A stretch of DNA of 64,000 nucleotides from Echinostoma caproni (Eukaryota; Platyhelminthes; Trematoda; Plagiorchiida; Echinostomatidae): contig UZAN01039477.1 in assembly GCA_900618425.1 (NCBI GenBank), positions 101,707 to 165,706 of the forward strand, in the 5' to 3' direction. Below are positions 41,101-51,900 of the stretch, piece by piece (the stretch's first letter is position 1; each line of letters begins with the position of its first letter). Below the pieces are notes generated by a model. It was not told where the DNA came from. It saw only the letters and a list, made by a program, of their open reading frames with translations, and did not search any database. The position numbers were made by a program, and so were the translations under genes.

Positions 41101-41257
41101 CGTCTGTCTACATTTTATGCTTCACTCCCCTGTCCTCCATGAATAATCACCCCGTGTAAGGACTCGCTGACTTCAGTGGACTGTACGCAATTCGCAAGCA
41201 TACCATTACCAATTGATTTGAGCTGACTATCCTTCAGACCTCACCTTCACGCATAAT
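38191..41257. other. Intergenic; one possible first exon
   Basis: No conserved domain. A possible signal-anchor exon at 39936-40076 is listed separately. A short purine-rich repeat (GAAGAGGTAGAAGAGGTAGAAAA) lies near 40577-40600. Confidence 0.45.
39936..40076 (+). CDS. Possible first coding exon with signal anchor (speculative)
   Basis: From ATG at 39936 the frame encodes a short basic start (MAIDKAHFFR), a hydrophobic run (about residues 11-27: ATCLLFISYALCIFTLH) and a polar stretch, then reaches the donor-like GTGAGT at 40077. The pattern fits the N-terminus of a type II membrane or secreted protein. The frame continues past the donor to a stop at 40143-40145. No downstream exon is identified, and the family is unknown. 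Chance is a serious alternative. Confidence 0.18.
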
Positions 41258-41432
41258 CCTCATTTCATCGATTCAACCATACACTCGGAAGCACTAGACT
41301 CGAGTTTTGCTCTTATTGGAGCTCATCAGTGGTGCACATCCAGCGTCCCGTCCGGGATTTGAACTCAAGACCCATCGCATAGAAGGCATATGCGTTACCG
41401 TTGTTCCAAGCAGCTCGTACCATGGCTGAACC
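41258..41432 (-). repeat. tRNA-derived SINE
   Basis: On the minus strand the head reads TACGAGCTGCTTGGAACAACGG (A-box region), then TATGCCTTCTATGCGATGGG, then GAGTTCAAATCCCGG, a good B box, at 41352-41366. The body continues GGGACGCTGGATGTGCACC and ends near TGGTTGAATCGATGAAATGA. The layout is typical of a tRNA-derived SINE, and its head differs from those at 26.8 and 38.0 kb. Confidence 0.75.
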
Positions 41433-42380
41433 AAATTGTCAATTCATGTTGGTTTAGGTGTCATCTTCAGTGATAGTTCATTTGGCCGGACAGCAACGAA
41501 GGGAGACACGCCACTACTCACAGGTTACTTTGAGTCAAATGCGACGTACCATTATTCTTCAGATTTGAATTCAGTCACTGTTAATTAAAGATCATGTTCC
41601 GTTTCACTTTGATCACTATAGAAGCGCCAACATAATTTATATCCATCAAGTACCAAACAGTAAATATGAAATTTTGCCGAAATATAGTAGCTCCGTCAAA
41701 CTGATTTTTTGTGAAAACGCAGAAAAGATGTTAACATCCGTTACCACTTATCATACAACAGACACGTAGTCTGAGAAAATATTTTGGGTTCGAGCTTGGA
41801 TATCTATTTCAAAAAGATTGGAGTTCGATCCGGCTGATATAAAGGGTTTAAAAGCCTAATAGCGATTTACAGTTTGTAACCAGCGGTTGGTTTCGAGATA
41901 GGAACATGTGTTCTGTTTACCGTGATTACGCTTTGGTATATATTTCCTACATTACGGCTGAGAAAGCGATTTGCAGCAATCTATTTTAACTCGCCAATTC
42001 GCATTTTCCCCAGATTTTTAAAGTTGATTTGCATGCGTTGATCTGCATGAGCCAGTTGCAGTTGACTATCCCGGTGTTTCATACCGTACAAACATAGTCT
42101 GATAGTTTATTCGATGCATTTTGTATACCACCAATAGTTCTGATACAAAGGAAGTCATAATTTACTGAAAGAGGATGGTGCAATTCATGAGGCTAGCTTT
42201 CATGCAATTATATGATTCACTTGTTTGTGTCTATGTGTCTATGCAGAATGCAGTAAACATAAATGGTTTGCAAATGGGCATGTTCTTTTAATTGCACACA
42301 GTTTACACACACTCTGCGTTGTGACGCTAGGAACAGTTTTTAATTACATTGGCACTTCTGTGACCAGCCACTGACAACCC
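41433..42380. other. Intergenic, nothing recognised
   Basis: AT-rich sequence without coding signal. A GAGTTCGATCCGG B-box-like site near 41822-41834 (+) has no convincing A box. Confidence 0.5.
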
Positions 42381-43187
42381 NNNNNNNNNNNNNNNNNNNN
42401 NNNNNNNNNNNNNNNNNNNNNNNNNNNNNNNNNNNNNNNNNNNNNNNNNNNNNNNNNNNNNNNNNNNNNNNNNNNNNNNNNNNNNNNNNNNNNNNNNNNN
42501 NNNNNNNNNNNNNNNNNNNNNNNNNNNNNNNNNNNNNNNNNNNNNNNNNNNNNNNNNNNNNNNNNNNNNNNNNNNNNNNNNNNNNNNNNNNNNNNNNNNN
42601 NNNNNNNNNNNNNNNNNNNNNNNNNNNNNNNNNNNNNNNNNNNNNNNNNNNNNNNNNNNNNNNNNNNNNNNNNNNNNNNNNNNNNNNNNNNNNNNNNNNN
42701 NNNNNNNNNNNNNNNNNNNNNNNNNNNNNNNNNNNNNNNNNNNNNNNNNNNNNNNNNNNNNNNNNNNNNNNNNNNNNNNNNNNNNNNNNNNNNNNNNNNN
42801 NNNNNNNNNNNNNNNNNNNNNNNNNNNNNNNNNNNNNNNNNNNNNNNNNNNNNNNNNNNNNNNNNNNNNNNNNNNNNNNNNNNNNNNNNNNNNNNNNNNN
42901 NNNNNNNNNNNNNNNNNNNNNNNNNNNNNNNNNNNNNNNNNNNNNNNNNNNNNNNNNNNNNNNNNNNNNNNNNNNNNNNNNNNNNNNNNNNNNNNNNNNN
43001 NNNNNNNNNNNNNNNNNNNNNNNNNNNNNNNNNNNNNNNNNNNNNNNNNNNNNNNNNNNNNNNNNNNNNNNNNNNNNNNNNNNNNNNNNNNNNNNNNNNN
43101 NNNNNNNNNNNNNNNNNNNNNNNNNNNNNNNNNNNNNNNNNNNNNNNNNNNNNNNNNNNNNNNNNNNNNNNNNNNNNNNNNNNNNNN
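42381..43187. other. Assembly gap (807 N)
   Basis: Run of N only. Open frames spanning it are artefacts. Confidence 1.
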
Positions 43188-45631
43188 ATATCACACGGTG
43201 ACCCAAAGTCAAACGAACAATCATAGTGATCTATTAAAACTCTCCTAGTGATTGTGGTCACTTCACATGTAAGCAGTAATTTCTGCTCACAAAGTGCACA
43301 AGTAGCAACATCTCGATCAATTAACAACGTCATTAGTCCGACTAAAACAGCCGTGATAACTTTAACCTATAGAACGAAGGAAACCCGGACTAGAAACTTC
43401 TTTTTAAGGATCGTTTAACCAATATATCTTACCTTTTTCAAAGACCTTCCGGGGGTCCAAGCCTACTTCAATTTGAATCCGCCTGGAACCTATTTACTAT
43501 TAGAAAGAAAGGGGGATATTTACCACAAATAATCTTCTCAAGAAAATATGGATCCACTGATCCATTCGGTTTTACACATTATCGATTTTCACACTAAGAA
43601 TTGTGAACATGGTCTTTAAGTTTCTCCACGCATGGTATACCTAACCGAAACATATTATTCAGAAGGTTCACTGTACACATAAGTGTTTCATTCTTAAAGC
43701 TCGTTAAAATTCCATAGTTAGATCAAACTGGGAATCAATACTTGCTAAAAATGATCATCGCAAACAGCTGTGAGATCTGAAACATCGTGTTTAATAAAAG
43801 CGAACAATGGACTATCATACTACGATTAAATTTGCAGGCCTGATGAAAAAATGCCACGCATCATGTTGAAACCTGCCTTGTTTTTGAATTCATTGCACTA
43901 GGTGAAAAAGGATATGGCTTAAATTGTTATAGTTTAACTGACAGTGTTTAAATGAGGTGGAAAAAAGTGAAGCACGTTGTTCAATTTCTAAACTGATGGA
44001 TTATTATTTGGTTTGAAATTGACTGAAACAGTTTGATTTTCCATCTAAAACGATAACTGTAGAAGCAAAAATATGCACGAAATGAACGTCATTGTTATGG
44101 TACAAGCTGGGGAATACAATCCGGTGTTGAATCACTTAATTTGCATATGTACAACGTCGAATCAACCGGTGTTTGAACCCGGAATAACACGCGTATTGAA
44201 CCAATCTGATTAGACCGGTACAATCAGCCAAGCAGATCTACTTGGTAATATTCATTTGGGCCCCAGTTTTGATCAAAATATTTTGATAATTAGCCTAAAA
44301 CATACCTAACAAACACAAGTTGTGCCTTAAAATCAAACCGATCAATTTAAATTTCATTACGCAGATCAAAAGATGTGAATTCGAAGAGCAAAAAATGGAA
44401 AACAAACGAATAAAGAATCTCACATAATTTGTTCTCTATTTGTATATGCATGAAATAAATCCATCTCATGTAGGAGTGGTGGTGCTGGTAGTTCGCATAG
44501 TATTCACGTACAGTTAACAACCTGAGCGTATTGAAAAATTTACTAACCTCATGAGTGATAAATGTGTAGGGAACTGGGAAGATGATATTTCAATTTCAAG
44601 GGGAGAGCGAACGGAAGTGGGAGTCTGTACATGAGAACTGAAGAGACTGTATTTCAGCAGACGAAAACCGGAGGTAGGGCGAGCGAGTGAATAGAAGCAA
44701 CCAAAATATTCAAAAAAAGGAAACAGAACACAATATCGGCAGCAGGTATGGACATGGAATATAGAAGAGTCAATAGAGGGGAAACAATCCTAGAATTTGA
44801 ACTCTGCTATTTTTGTGGGGCTAGGGAACGTTTCCGTTGTTGTGGTTGTGTCTTGTCTGTGACAGAGCGAGNGGGACGGGAACAAAAGATGGATAAAACC
44901 GATAGTGTGGGATACTTGAGGCCTGATTTGAGCGACGCCATTCGACCAAAAACTGATAAGACATTTGGGTATATCTGCTGCCCCCGGGGGAGAAGAGTAA
45001 CTCAGAAGAAAAAGAACCAAATAAAACAATAGCACAAGTGGAAGCACAAAGGTTTGAAAACATTCTCTACTCATTCACGGACGCATCAGTGTAAATAATT
45101 CTGTTCGGTCAAAGCAAAGAAAGAATGTTTGGCAATAATCAAATGCATACAGGTGTTAAATCACAAATCAATCTCCACTGGGTCCGATTTGGAACGTGTG
45201 CGTGTGTGTGTGCTTGGATTGGTTGATGAAAAGAAATAAAGAAGCAGTGCATCCTGTTCGTGACTCACCACATTACTGGCTAAATTACGATTATCCGGGT
45301 CTCTTGATTACCCATTACACAATTCAGTTCGAAAAGCAGGAAAGGAAAACAAAATAGTACACATACCACTACTGAACATGTGCACTCAACCGTGATCATT
45401 TGAGTCGAGGGAATAAACGGTGGCACAAGACGGTGAGGAGGAAACAATCAGACTAGCGTTATTGGTTTTTAGTTGTCCATTTTGATTGGTCAGCTTCGCG
45501 CAACTGGGAGGAGAGATAGCAAACCAGGCGACCACCAGTGAACTGCCTACCAAATGAATAGGGCTGCATCTGTGTATTTGTGATTGTGCGTGGTCATCAT
45601 TCAGGTTTCATAAAATAGTGATTAAGTCCAA
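43188..45631. other. Intergenic, downstream of the PLEKHH-like gene
   Basis: No recognised gene. Frames at 44748-45032 (+) and 44790-45074 (-) overlap on opposite strands and have no domain. A short GTGTGTGTGTG tract lies near 45201-45211. Confidence 0.5.
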
Positions 45632-45637
45632 TTTATT
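45632..45637 (-). terminator. Candidate polyadenylation signal AATAAA
   Basis: On the minus strand AATAAA lies in AGCCAAATAAATTGG, about 250 bases downstream of the PLEKHH-like stop codon, a plausible 3' UTR length. The hexamer is common by chance in AT-rich DNA, so the assignment is tentative. Confidence 0.4.
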
Positions 45638-45860
45638 TGGCTGAAAATCCCCGGGACTGGTGACCTCAAGGAAGCACGATGACGATACGGGAACGCAACG
45701 AGAGGTTCGTGGCGGGTGTGTGCAGGTGTGCATGACATGTACTAACAGAATGAAAGACCTCGGCAAATAGCTGGCGCATTCTACGGAAAGGAGGTAGTAG
45801 GGAAATGTTGCAATCAAATCCAAGCGCAATAATTGGCTAGGCGTCGTTTTGTTTTTGTAA

Positions 45861-45870
45861 CCCCCCCCCC
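45861..45870. repeat. Homopolymer C10 (G10 on the sense strand of the adjacent gene)
   Basis: Ten consecutive C bases sit 16 bases past the PLEKHH-like stop codon, within its presumed 3' UTR. Such runs are prone to sequencing length errors, but it lies outside the coding frame. Confidence 0.9.
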
Positions 45871-45886
45871 TCCGAAAACCGGTTCA

Positions 45887-48800
45887 TCAGGCGAGGTTCA
45901 TAAAGTAAACTAATGTGTCCGTGAGCTCTTGGACAGCATTCAAATCGGTCAGATGTATGCGCAATTTTCGGAGCCAAGTCTCATCTTTCATCCGACTTGA
46001 ACGGGGAACACGATCGTGACGTGTCAAATGGTTGGCAATCACAAAAGCGTCACGATGACTTGTCGAACCTGTGTTTGTTGTCCCATCCGCAACTATAGTG
46101 TGCAATTTAGCGCCACGTTTCAGGTGCGGCAAACGATCCACGTAAACTAGAAAGAACGCACCACTTCGTTGACCACCAAACGACAAAATGGCACCGTATG
46201 GTATCGATTTTATACAATTTAGACTACGTTGCGTACGATCTTGTGCTGACTGGCTTCGGCTCATACCTCCCATCCACTGTGCACTGTTCGAGCTTGAAAC
46301 AAGGAGATTTATTTGGTTCTCTTGTGGAACCAGCCAAACCAATTCACTCTCCACGTGACCTGGAAGATTGAACACATGTGAGGCAAATGCAGTTGTCCCA
46401 AATCTAGCTGAAGCCAAATTTCTCAGCGTTCTCAAATACGAAAAACATGCATGAACCGAACTGGCGGTTACCATGGTTTCATCTTTTGTTTCTTGAACAG
46501 CTTTGCTGTCACAAACGTGGCGCAAATCTACGGGGTGTTGACACAACCATCCCCATCGATCCAGGAGCAACAGTTTGAGCTGAATGAACGAACGGTTATC
46601 CGCGGAAAGGGTTTGCAACCATTCACTTGGGAAATAAGTGTGAATTAGCTGGTTCAAATCAATCTCTCTTTGACGTTGCAATGTGGAATAGTCAAAATGA
46701 TCAGTTCGACACAAATATGCTGCAAGATCCAACAGCTCACTTCCCGTGGGTAAAACTTGATATGATCCACTTAACAGGTCAGTATGAAGTTGGTGCGCAA
46801 GCATACTAATCAATGATTTCACTTGAGACGCATGAAATCTCTTCAACCGTTTCCAACAAAATGCCTGAATACGAAACACCAGTTCTACTGTCGCATCCTC
46901 CAGACGAACTTTCTGTTGTTCCTGCTGATTCAGCACGAGCACAGCCTGTTCGTATAGGGAAATCACATCACACATTTTCCAATCCGGGCTTAGGTAAACA
47001 TATTTCGGCGGTTTTCCCGACGGATTGAGACGCAGATAGATGGCAAACAAACAGCTATTATCTTGTGCACACGTGGAGAGACCCAGCTTTCGTACGATTT
47101 GTTGAATCACATAAGAGAATTCGGAACCTCCATTGAAACTGATCACCTCATATACACCACCACTGGGCAAATAAATTGGAATACTAAACGGATAACTGTG
47201 TGTGTACGGGTTCCGAATGGAAATAGAGGCCACCTCCAAAGCGGACGGCACCTCGACGCGTCCACCGTATCGAAGTGTTTGGGTGAGTGCATCCTTACAA
47301 AATGCAGCATATCGAGCTAGTTCCGCGTTTAGGCCTCCGTTAGCCAAATTTTCACGAATTGGACCATCCGCATCGTGATAAATGCTGATTAACAGTTCCA
47401 AACAATGCAATACTGGAGGGGATGGAAGGAATAGAGGTAGTACAAGACATAAACACTCCCACACTGCTACTAGAGGCCACCAGCCTTCTGGTCTGATGAG
47501 GCCAATAAAACTGGGAACTGGAAACACCAGGCGAGCGTCTGATGTCAATTGTTTGGACAAGTCCCCCAACTGTGTAGCTCTTTCCAGTGGAATATTAAAC
47601 TCCACTCTTCTGGGATCTGTCAACCTGGACTGTAGAGGGCTGCTAATATCTCGAGGTTTGCGTCTGGATGTGGCATCGTCAGCCGAGCGCAAACGGGCAC
47701 AAAATAACGGAAGACGCGGTCTCATAGAACGCGGACTTACCGGAAATTGACGGCGTATCAGTCGTTTTGTTTGTGTGTCAGACAGCATGGCCTGCTTGAT
47801 CAGTTGCAAGAAAAGTTCATCTTTTAATCCGGGCAAACTGAAGCACAAAGAAGCCAAGTGTTTGACGATCAGATGTTTCATAGTTAACCATTCCGAGAGC
47901 CCGAGTAAATTCGACAAATTCACTTTAGCACCATGTTGCACATTTTCCAGTTCCGGGTACGAGAGGAACAACAGACTGGCAAACATTTTTACACAATATT
48001 CCGACTGTTTTCCTTCCGTAGTTTTCGATAAAGGCTGCTTAATCAACTCGTTTGTATGGTAAGGATCATTTGTGTAGGGCGGACGAACCAGCACCCTCCA
48101 GTAATCTTTCAGGCGACCTTGAGCTTCGATCGGTTCTATTGGACGATCCATTGTCGTCAAATTGACCTGGTGGCAAGCTCGAACCAAATTATCGCGCCAC
48201 TGTTTGAACTCCTCACCTGTGCGACAAATTAAATAAACCGGGTCAGATTTGTCTGTCCACAGAGCAATTGTTCGGTTACGAACATCCGAATCTCCGGTCG
48301 CTAACGTATCTGAGTCTGAGCTGGAACTCAAGGTAGCCGGAATTTCAGCTGAGTGATCTTGTCGTGTCGAATCCTCGGTACGGATTTCCGTTCCTCGGGA
48401 CAAAATAGGGTTTGAGTACATGGTGTTCAGAGTTTTAATTTGTGTCCCTTCAAGAGATTTGAACCCAGTTGGTTCCAAGGAGTCTGGACTCTGAGCATAA
48501 ACCAGGAAGTAACCCATCAAACGACACCAAACCCAACTAATCTCACCACCTTTTATACGCTGCAACCATCCCTGAGTAACCAATTGCGCTTCGTGATTTC
48601 GCACCACTTCACGAGCACGAACAGCGCGCAACATGCGTTTGATCTGCCGCATCCACAGTTCCGTCTCTGCAGTGTTTGGCCCTCGAAGTCGGTGTGTTTT
48701 ACCCGAGGTCAGGATCAACTCAAAATGGCCGTAGTTCGTCCTACCCAGATTATCTTGGTGCAACTGGGCGAGTTTTCTAGTGACCGGTACGCTGCCATTA

Positions 48801-51334
48801 CGATATTTAGTGACTATACCCTGACGATCCTGTTCCAACACACTGGATGTAACCATTCCGGTAGTGATTGAGGCAGACAAGTTATGCGGCTTCCGAATCG
48901 ATTGAATATCGGATAGAAGAATGCATCGCTTAGGGGCTTGTATTGAAGGCTGGTGACTTGTATGCAACAGTAAGTTCGATGGATTCAGAACAGCCCAATA
49001 TCGGCGCCAAATCTTTACTCTATTACTCAGTCGGAACATCAGGCCTTGGTGCATAATTATTCTATCCGTATGACCCGGCTTACCCTCTCCGGTCTCTTCC
49101 ATGTGCGAACCAGTAATTTGAGGAAATGTCTCCAGAGAGGTAAGTGGTGGACCGGGAACCTTTAAAGGGCTTTCGAAAATTGAAGGTTTTGAAGTTGTGG
49201 GTTCTGAACTGTGAGAAGGTCCCGGTTGTGCTTTCATATCCGTAGTCGATGGTGCTTCTACAATTTTCGGACGCCGATTGTTTGAACTTAGTTCCGAAGT
49301 AAGATCACTAGATTCTTGTGAATGACATATCGCTTCCTGTGAAGTGAGAATAGGAGTGATGGACGTAAAGGGAGGTTGCACACGCTGCAGTAAAACTGCC
49401 CGACCCTGACTGCACGTGTACGCATCAAGACCACTGATTAGTTTGCTGATAAACGTCAAAACTGTTGCGTCACCGGGAAGCAGCAAGGCAGTAGCAGTTG
49501 CGGGTAAATGCTGACCGAATTCGGCAAACATATTGAGGAAGTCAGTGGACCGGCCCATTTGAGTTTGGTGCTTCCATCTAGGCTGCGGACTGTAGAGTTT
49601 CGGAATTGGAGTTCGACTTATTGTCGGAGAGACATCCGTAGCTCTTATACGTCCTCTGGGAGTTGTCGTCTCATCAAACAAACCTACGGGTATCGTAATT
49701 GGTGCCGTATCCCGCAAACGAGATGGTTTGAGAACACGTTTCGCTCCCGCATACTCAATATGGTTCGTACGACTGGTCGTACTGGTGGTGTCGCTTGATT
49801 CTTCCAAAGCCACTGGTTGTTGAATATGCCGTCGTGATATCCGTACTTTTGGTGGTCCAGCAGACGTATTCCTGGTTGATTCTGTAGAAGGAACCCGATC
49901 TGATGTAGAACGCCTGGGCAAAGATCTGCCGATCATACCTTCGCGTTGTGTGGCCCCCGTGGCAACTGGAAGACCATACATCTGTCGCATTGATGTAATT
50001 AGCTCTTGACGCGTGGGTATTCGCCCAACAGTGGTTTGTAACATATGTAAAGAACCGTGAGGACCTGCCCGATGGCGTTCGTCGTGGGAAAGTATGGGAT
50101 ATGTTCTGTCTGGAGAATGTTTTTCACCTGATTCGTATGCAGGGCGTTCTTTTCGATGCGCAGACGTGGGCCATAATGGTGATGTGGGCATTGAAGAGGA
50201 AAGTTGTGCTTTTGTTTTGGGCAAAATTTGCTTCACGAATGGGGGCAAGACTGGCAGCATAGGTGAAGAAGAGCGTGAAGATGAAGATGAGGAAAACATG
50301 GAACAGGAACGTGAACTAGACTGGACGGACTCGGTATCGTATCCACGGAATTTGGCAGAAACATTCATCAGACTGAGAGAAGAAGCTTGGCTTGTTCGCG
50401 AAAGCCACGCAGGCACCTCAATACGGTCGTCCTTTGTTGGAAATTCAGAGGGTTCGCCGTAAGGACTGATCTCACTCGTAATGTTCTCGAATTGTTCGTT
50501 CAAGTCTGATGCAGTTGTCGGGGGAACCTCTAGTTCCGTCTGGGCATCCCGCGGGGGTTCATAACGCCATTTCGCTAGACGCTGCTTTTCTGCTTGACGA
50601 GCTGAGGTAGTAAATGCACTGCTGGTTTTCCGCTTAGGTAGTGAGCTTGGCTGATCAGGCATTAGTTTTACAGCCTCTAGCTTAGGGAGTTCCACATAAG
50701 GTGNCGCCTTGAGGCTCGTGCCTTCTGTCGCGTCGTTCTTGGAGGAAAAGTTGCTCGACTCAGACTGAAACATTTTTTGAACCGGATCTTTGAGTAGACA
50801 CAGTTCCTCATATGCATCTGAAAGACTCGAATAGTCGAAACCACTAACGACACTGTTTGATTCAACTAGGCTATCCCGCGGTCCGGAGTAGTCTGATTCC
50901 GCCAAAGGAGCTGCAGTGGGTGCCGGCTTATCTTGTTGCGTTAATTTGGAATCGGTGGAAGATTGACTAATCAGGCTGGAAATGAATTCCCTTGCTTCAC
51001 TCTTGGTCATTGCCTGCTCGCGATCGGATATACCAGGAACCTGGCCTGTTGCAAGTCGTTCTAGAACATGTAGTAACTGATGCTCTAACTGGGACTTTTC
51101 TGCATTCAATCGCTGATTTACCAATTCCAAATTGCGCAACCGTAGTGCTACAGCTTGCCTCACATTTGCTGAATCCCGCGACGTACTTGGTACTGGGACA
51201 GCCTCAGCTAATCGATCCGCGCGAGCACTCTCTGCACGAGGAAGGCCCTCTGCTGATACATCTTCCGTACATTTCTTCCGTTCGCTGTTTTTTTGATGAT
51301 GATGGTGGTGGTGGTGTTCTTGGTGGCCTTCCAT
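45887..51334 (-). CDS. PLEKHH/MAX-1-like protein (coiled coil, PH-PH-MyTH4-FERM)
   Basis: One uninterrupted frame of about 1815 codons. Domains by residue: His-rich N-terminus; coiled coil about 60-100; Ser/Pro-rich linker about 110-740, with a poly-Ser block near 345-360; PH1 about 752-908 (VKIWRRYWAVL; closing W in ELWMRQIKRML); PH2 about 915-1056 (VTQGWLQRIKGG; EFKQWRDNLVRA); MyTH4 about 1078-1350; FERM about 1378-1815 (F1 starting FSIPIYLPSGGVYEV, F2 with QVKSLISMLAHQL, F3 with FASHVFNLPGHVESELVWLV). This is the architecture of animal PLEKHH1/2 and nematode MAX-1: phosphoinositide-binding adaptors at the membrane and cytoskeleton, with MAX-1 acting in axon guidance. No myosin motor is present. 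It is longer than human PLEKHH1/2 (roughly 1400-1500 residues) because of the linker and a MyTH4 insert. The ATG at 51334 is chosen because a TGA lies in frame eight codons upstream (51356-51358) with no ATG between. An ambiguous base at 50704 leaves one residue unknown. Absence of introns is odd for the family. Confidence 0.93.
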   Translation of the reverse strand: MEGHQEHHHHHHHQKNSERKKCTEDVSAEGLPRAESARADRLAEAVPVPSTSRDSANVRQAVALRLRNLELVNQRLNAEKSQLEHQLLHVLERLATGQVPGISDREQAMTKSEAREFISSLISQSSTDSKLTQQDKPAPTAAPLAESDYSGPRDSLVESNSVVSGFDYSSLSDAYEELCLLKDPVQKMFQSESSNFSSKNDATEGTSLKAXPYVELPKLEAVKLMPDQPSSLPKRKTSSAFTTSARQAEKQRLAKWRYEPPRDAQTELEVPPTTASDLNEQFENITSEISPYGEPSEFPTKDDRIEVPAWLSRTSQASSLSLMNVSAKFRGYDTESVQSSSRSCSMFSSSSSSRSSSPMLPVLPPFVKQILPKTKAQLSSSMPTSPLWPTSAHRKERPAYESGEKHSPDRTYPILSHDERHRAGPHGSLHMLQTTVGRIPTRQELITSMRQMYGLPVATGATQREGMIGRSLPRRSTSDRVPSTESTRNTSAGPPKVRISRRHIQQPVALEESSDTTSTTSRTNHIEYAGAKRVLKPSRLRDTAPITIPVGLFDETTTPRGRIRATDVSPTISRTPIPKLYSPQPRWKHQTQMGRSTDFLNMFAEFGQHLPATATALLLPGDATVLTFISKLISGLDAYTCSQGRAVLLQRVQPPFTSITPILTSQEAICHSQESSDLTSELSSNNRRPKIVEAPSTTDMKAQPGPSHSSEPTTSKPSIFESPLKVPGPPLTSLETFPQITGSHMEETGEGKPGHTDRIIMHQGLMFRLSNRVKIWRRYWAVLNPSNLLLHTSHQPSIQAPKRCILLSDIQSIRKPHNLSASITTGMVTSSVLEQDRQGIVTKYRNGSVPVTRKLAQLHQDNLGRTNYGHFELILTSGKTHRLRGPNTAETELWMRQIKRMLRAVRAREVVRNHEAQLVTQGWLQRIKGGEISWVWCRLMGYFLVYAQSPDSLEPTGFKSLEGTQIKTLNTMYSNPILSRGTEIRTEDSTRQDHSAEIPATLSSSSDSDTLATGDSDVRNRTIALWTDKSDPVYLICRTGEEFKQWRDNLVRACHQVNLTTMDRPIEPIEAQGRLKDYWRVLVRPPYTNDPYHTNELIKQPLSKTTEGKQSEYCVKMFASLLFLSYPELENVQHGAKVNLSNLLGLSEWLTMKHLIVKHLASLCFSLPGLKDELFLQLIKQAMLSDTQTKRLIRRQFPVSPRSMRPRLPLFCARLRSADDATSRRKPRDISSPLQSRLTDPRRVEFNIPLERATQLGDLSKQLTSDARLVFPVPSFIGLIRPEGWWPLVAVWECLCLVLPLFLPSPPVLHCLELLISIYHDADGPIRENLANGGLNAELARYAAFCKDALTQTLRYGGRVEVPSALEVASISIRNPYTHSYPFSIPIYLPSGGVYEVISFNGGSEFSYVIQQIVRKLGLSTCAQDNSCLFAIYLRLNPSGKPPKYVYLSPDWKMCDVISLYEQAVLVLNQQEQQKVRLEDATVELVFRIQAFCWKRLKRFHASQVKSLISMLAHQLHTDLLSGSYQVLPTGSELLDLAAYLCRTDHFDYSTLQRQREIDLNQLIHTYFPSEWLQTLSADNRSFIQLKLLLLDRWGWLCQHPVDLRHVCDSKAVQETKDETMVTASSVHACFSYLRTLRNLASARFGTTAFASHVFNLPGHVESELVWLVPQENQINLLVSSSNSAQWMGGMSRSQSAQDRTQRSLNCIKSIPYGAILSFGGQRSGAFFLVYVDRLPHLKRGAKLHTIVADGTTNTGSTSHRDAFVIANHLTRHDRVPRSSRMKDETWLRKLRIHLTDLNAVQELTDTLVYFMNLA

Positions 51335-51900
51335 TGGATTGTATTCGATCAATCCTCAGCACACGTGCACAACACATGCTATACTTAAATAATTCCACCA
51401 CGTGGATTCACTCACGGGTGTGCTCCATATGGGTTGCAATGTAGACAGGATCTCACACACACAAGAGAAAGGTTTTCAAAAAATCGAGTATCGGCTATCC
51501 GAATCACATAGGAGCACTAATTGAAACATAATTGTTTTGAGTACGGGGATGATAAAAATGACGTTAGAACATAATTCTTCCACGTGGGAGCGCGTAAGCT
51601 GATTGGAATCGGCAAACTGATTTTGTAAACCGACGCACGGAAAGCCGGTAGACCGTTAATTTGCCCTTGCACGTGTGAGTGTGTGGTGTCGTGTTGTGTC
51701 GTGCAGTGCGGTGTCATGTCGTTAGCCTCTCTCACTCAGTGGATTGGTTGGGGACGGCGCGACAAGTCCTGCATGCGTGTATGTGCATCAGTTAACACAC
51801 GGACAAATGCACGCGCACAAATAGAGGCTTCGGTAGTCCATCACAGTTTAACGTAAGGGCGTAGGACAAACACACGCACACGTGTATAGGGAGTGGGGGA
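51335..51900 (-). promoter_or_regulatory. Upstream region of the PLEKHH-like gene, five CACGTG E-boxes
   Basis: The palindrome CACGTG, the core E-box bound by bHLH-type factors, occurs at 51362-51367, 51399-51404, 51581-51586, 51670-51675 and 51879-51884. A minus-strand CCAAT lies near 51742 (CCCCAACCAATCC). No convincing TATA box was found at a fixed distance. Three of the E-boxes sit in CACACGTG/GCACGTGTG contexts next to CA/GT-rich DNA, so part of the clustering may come from simple-sequence bias. That this is the promoter is inferred only from position. Confidence 0.4.

Noticed and set aside
41810..41840. SINE from a GAGTTCGATCCGG B box
   Set aside because: No A box at tRNA-like spacing and no repeated tail.
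42340..43333. Long open frames across the second run of N
   Set aside because: Artefacts of the 807-base gap; the flanking residues show no domain.
51278..51320. His-rich stretch as a metal-binding domain
   Set aside because: It derives from a short CAT/CAC run at the N-terminus and is low-complexity; it gives no evidence of a specific function.
51335..51352. Upstream TTG start for the PLEKHH-like protein
   Set aside because: Nuclear genes normally start at ATG. The first in-frame ATG after the upstream TGA is at 51334, and only six codons are lost.
46451..51444. Plus-strand open frames opposite the PLEKHH-like gene
   Set aside because: They are antisense shadows of a long, codon-biased coding frame and carry no recognisable domains.
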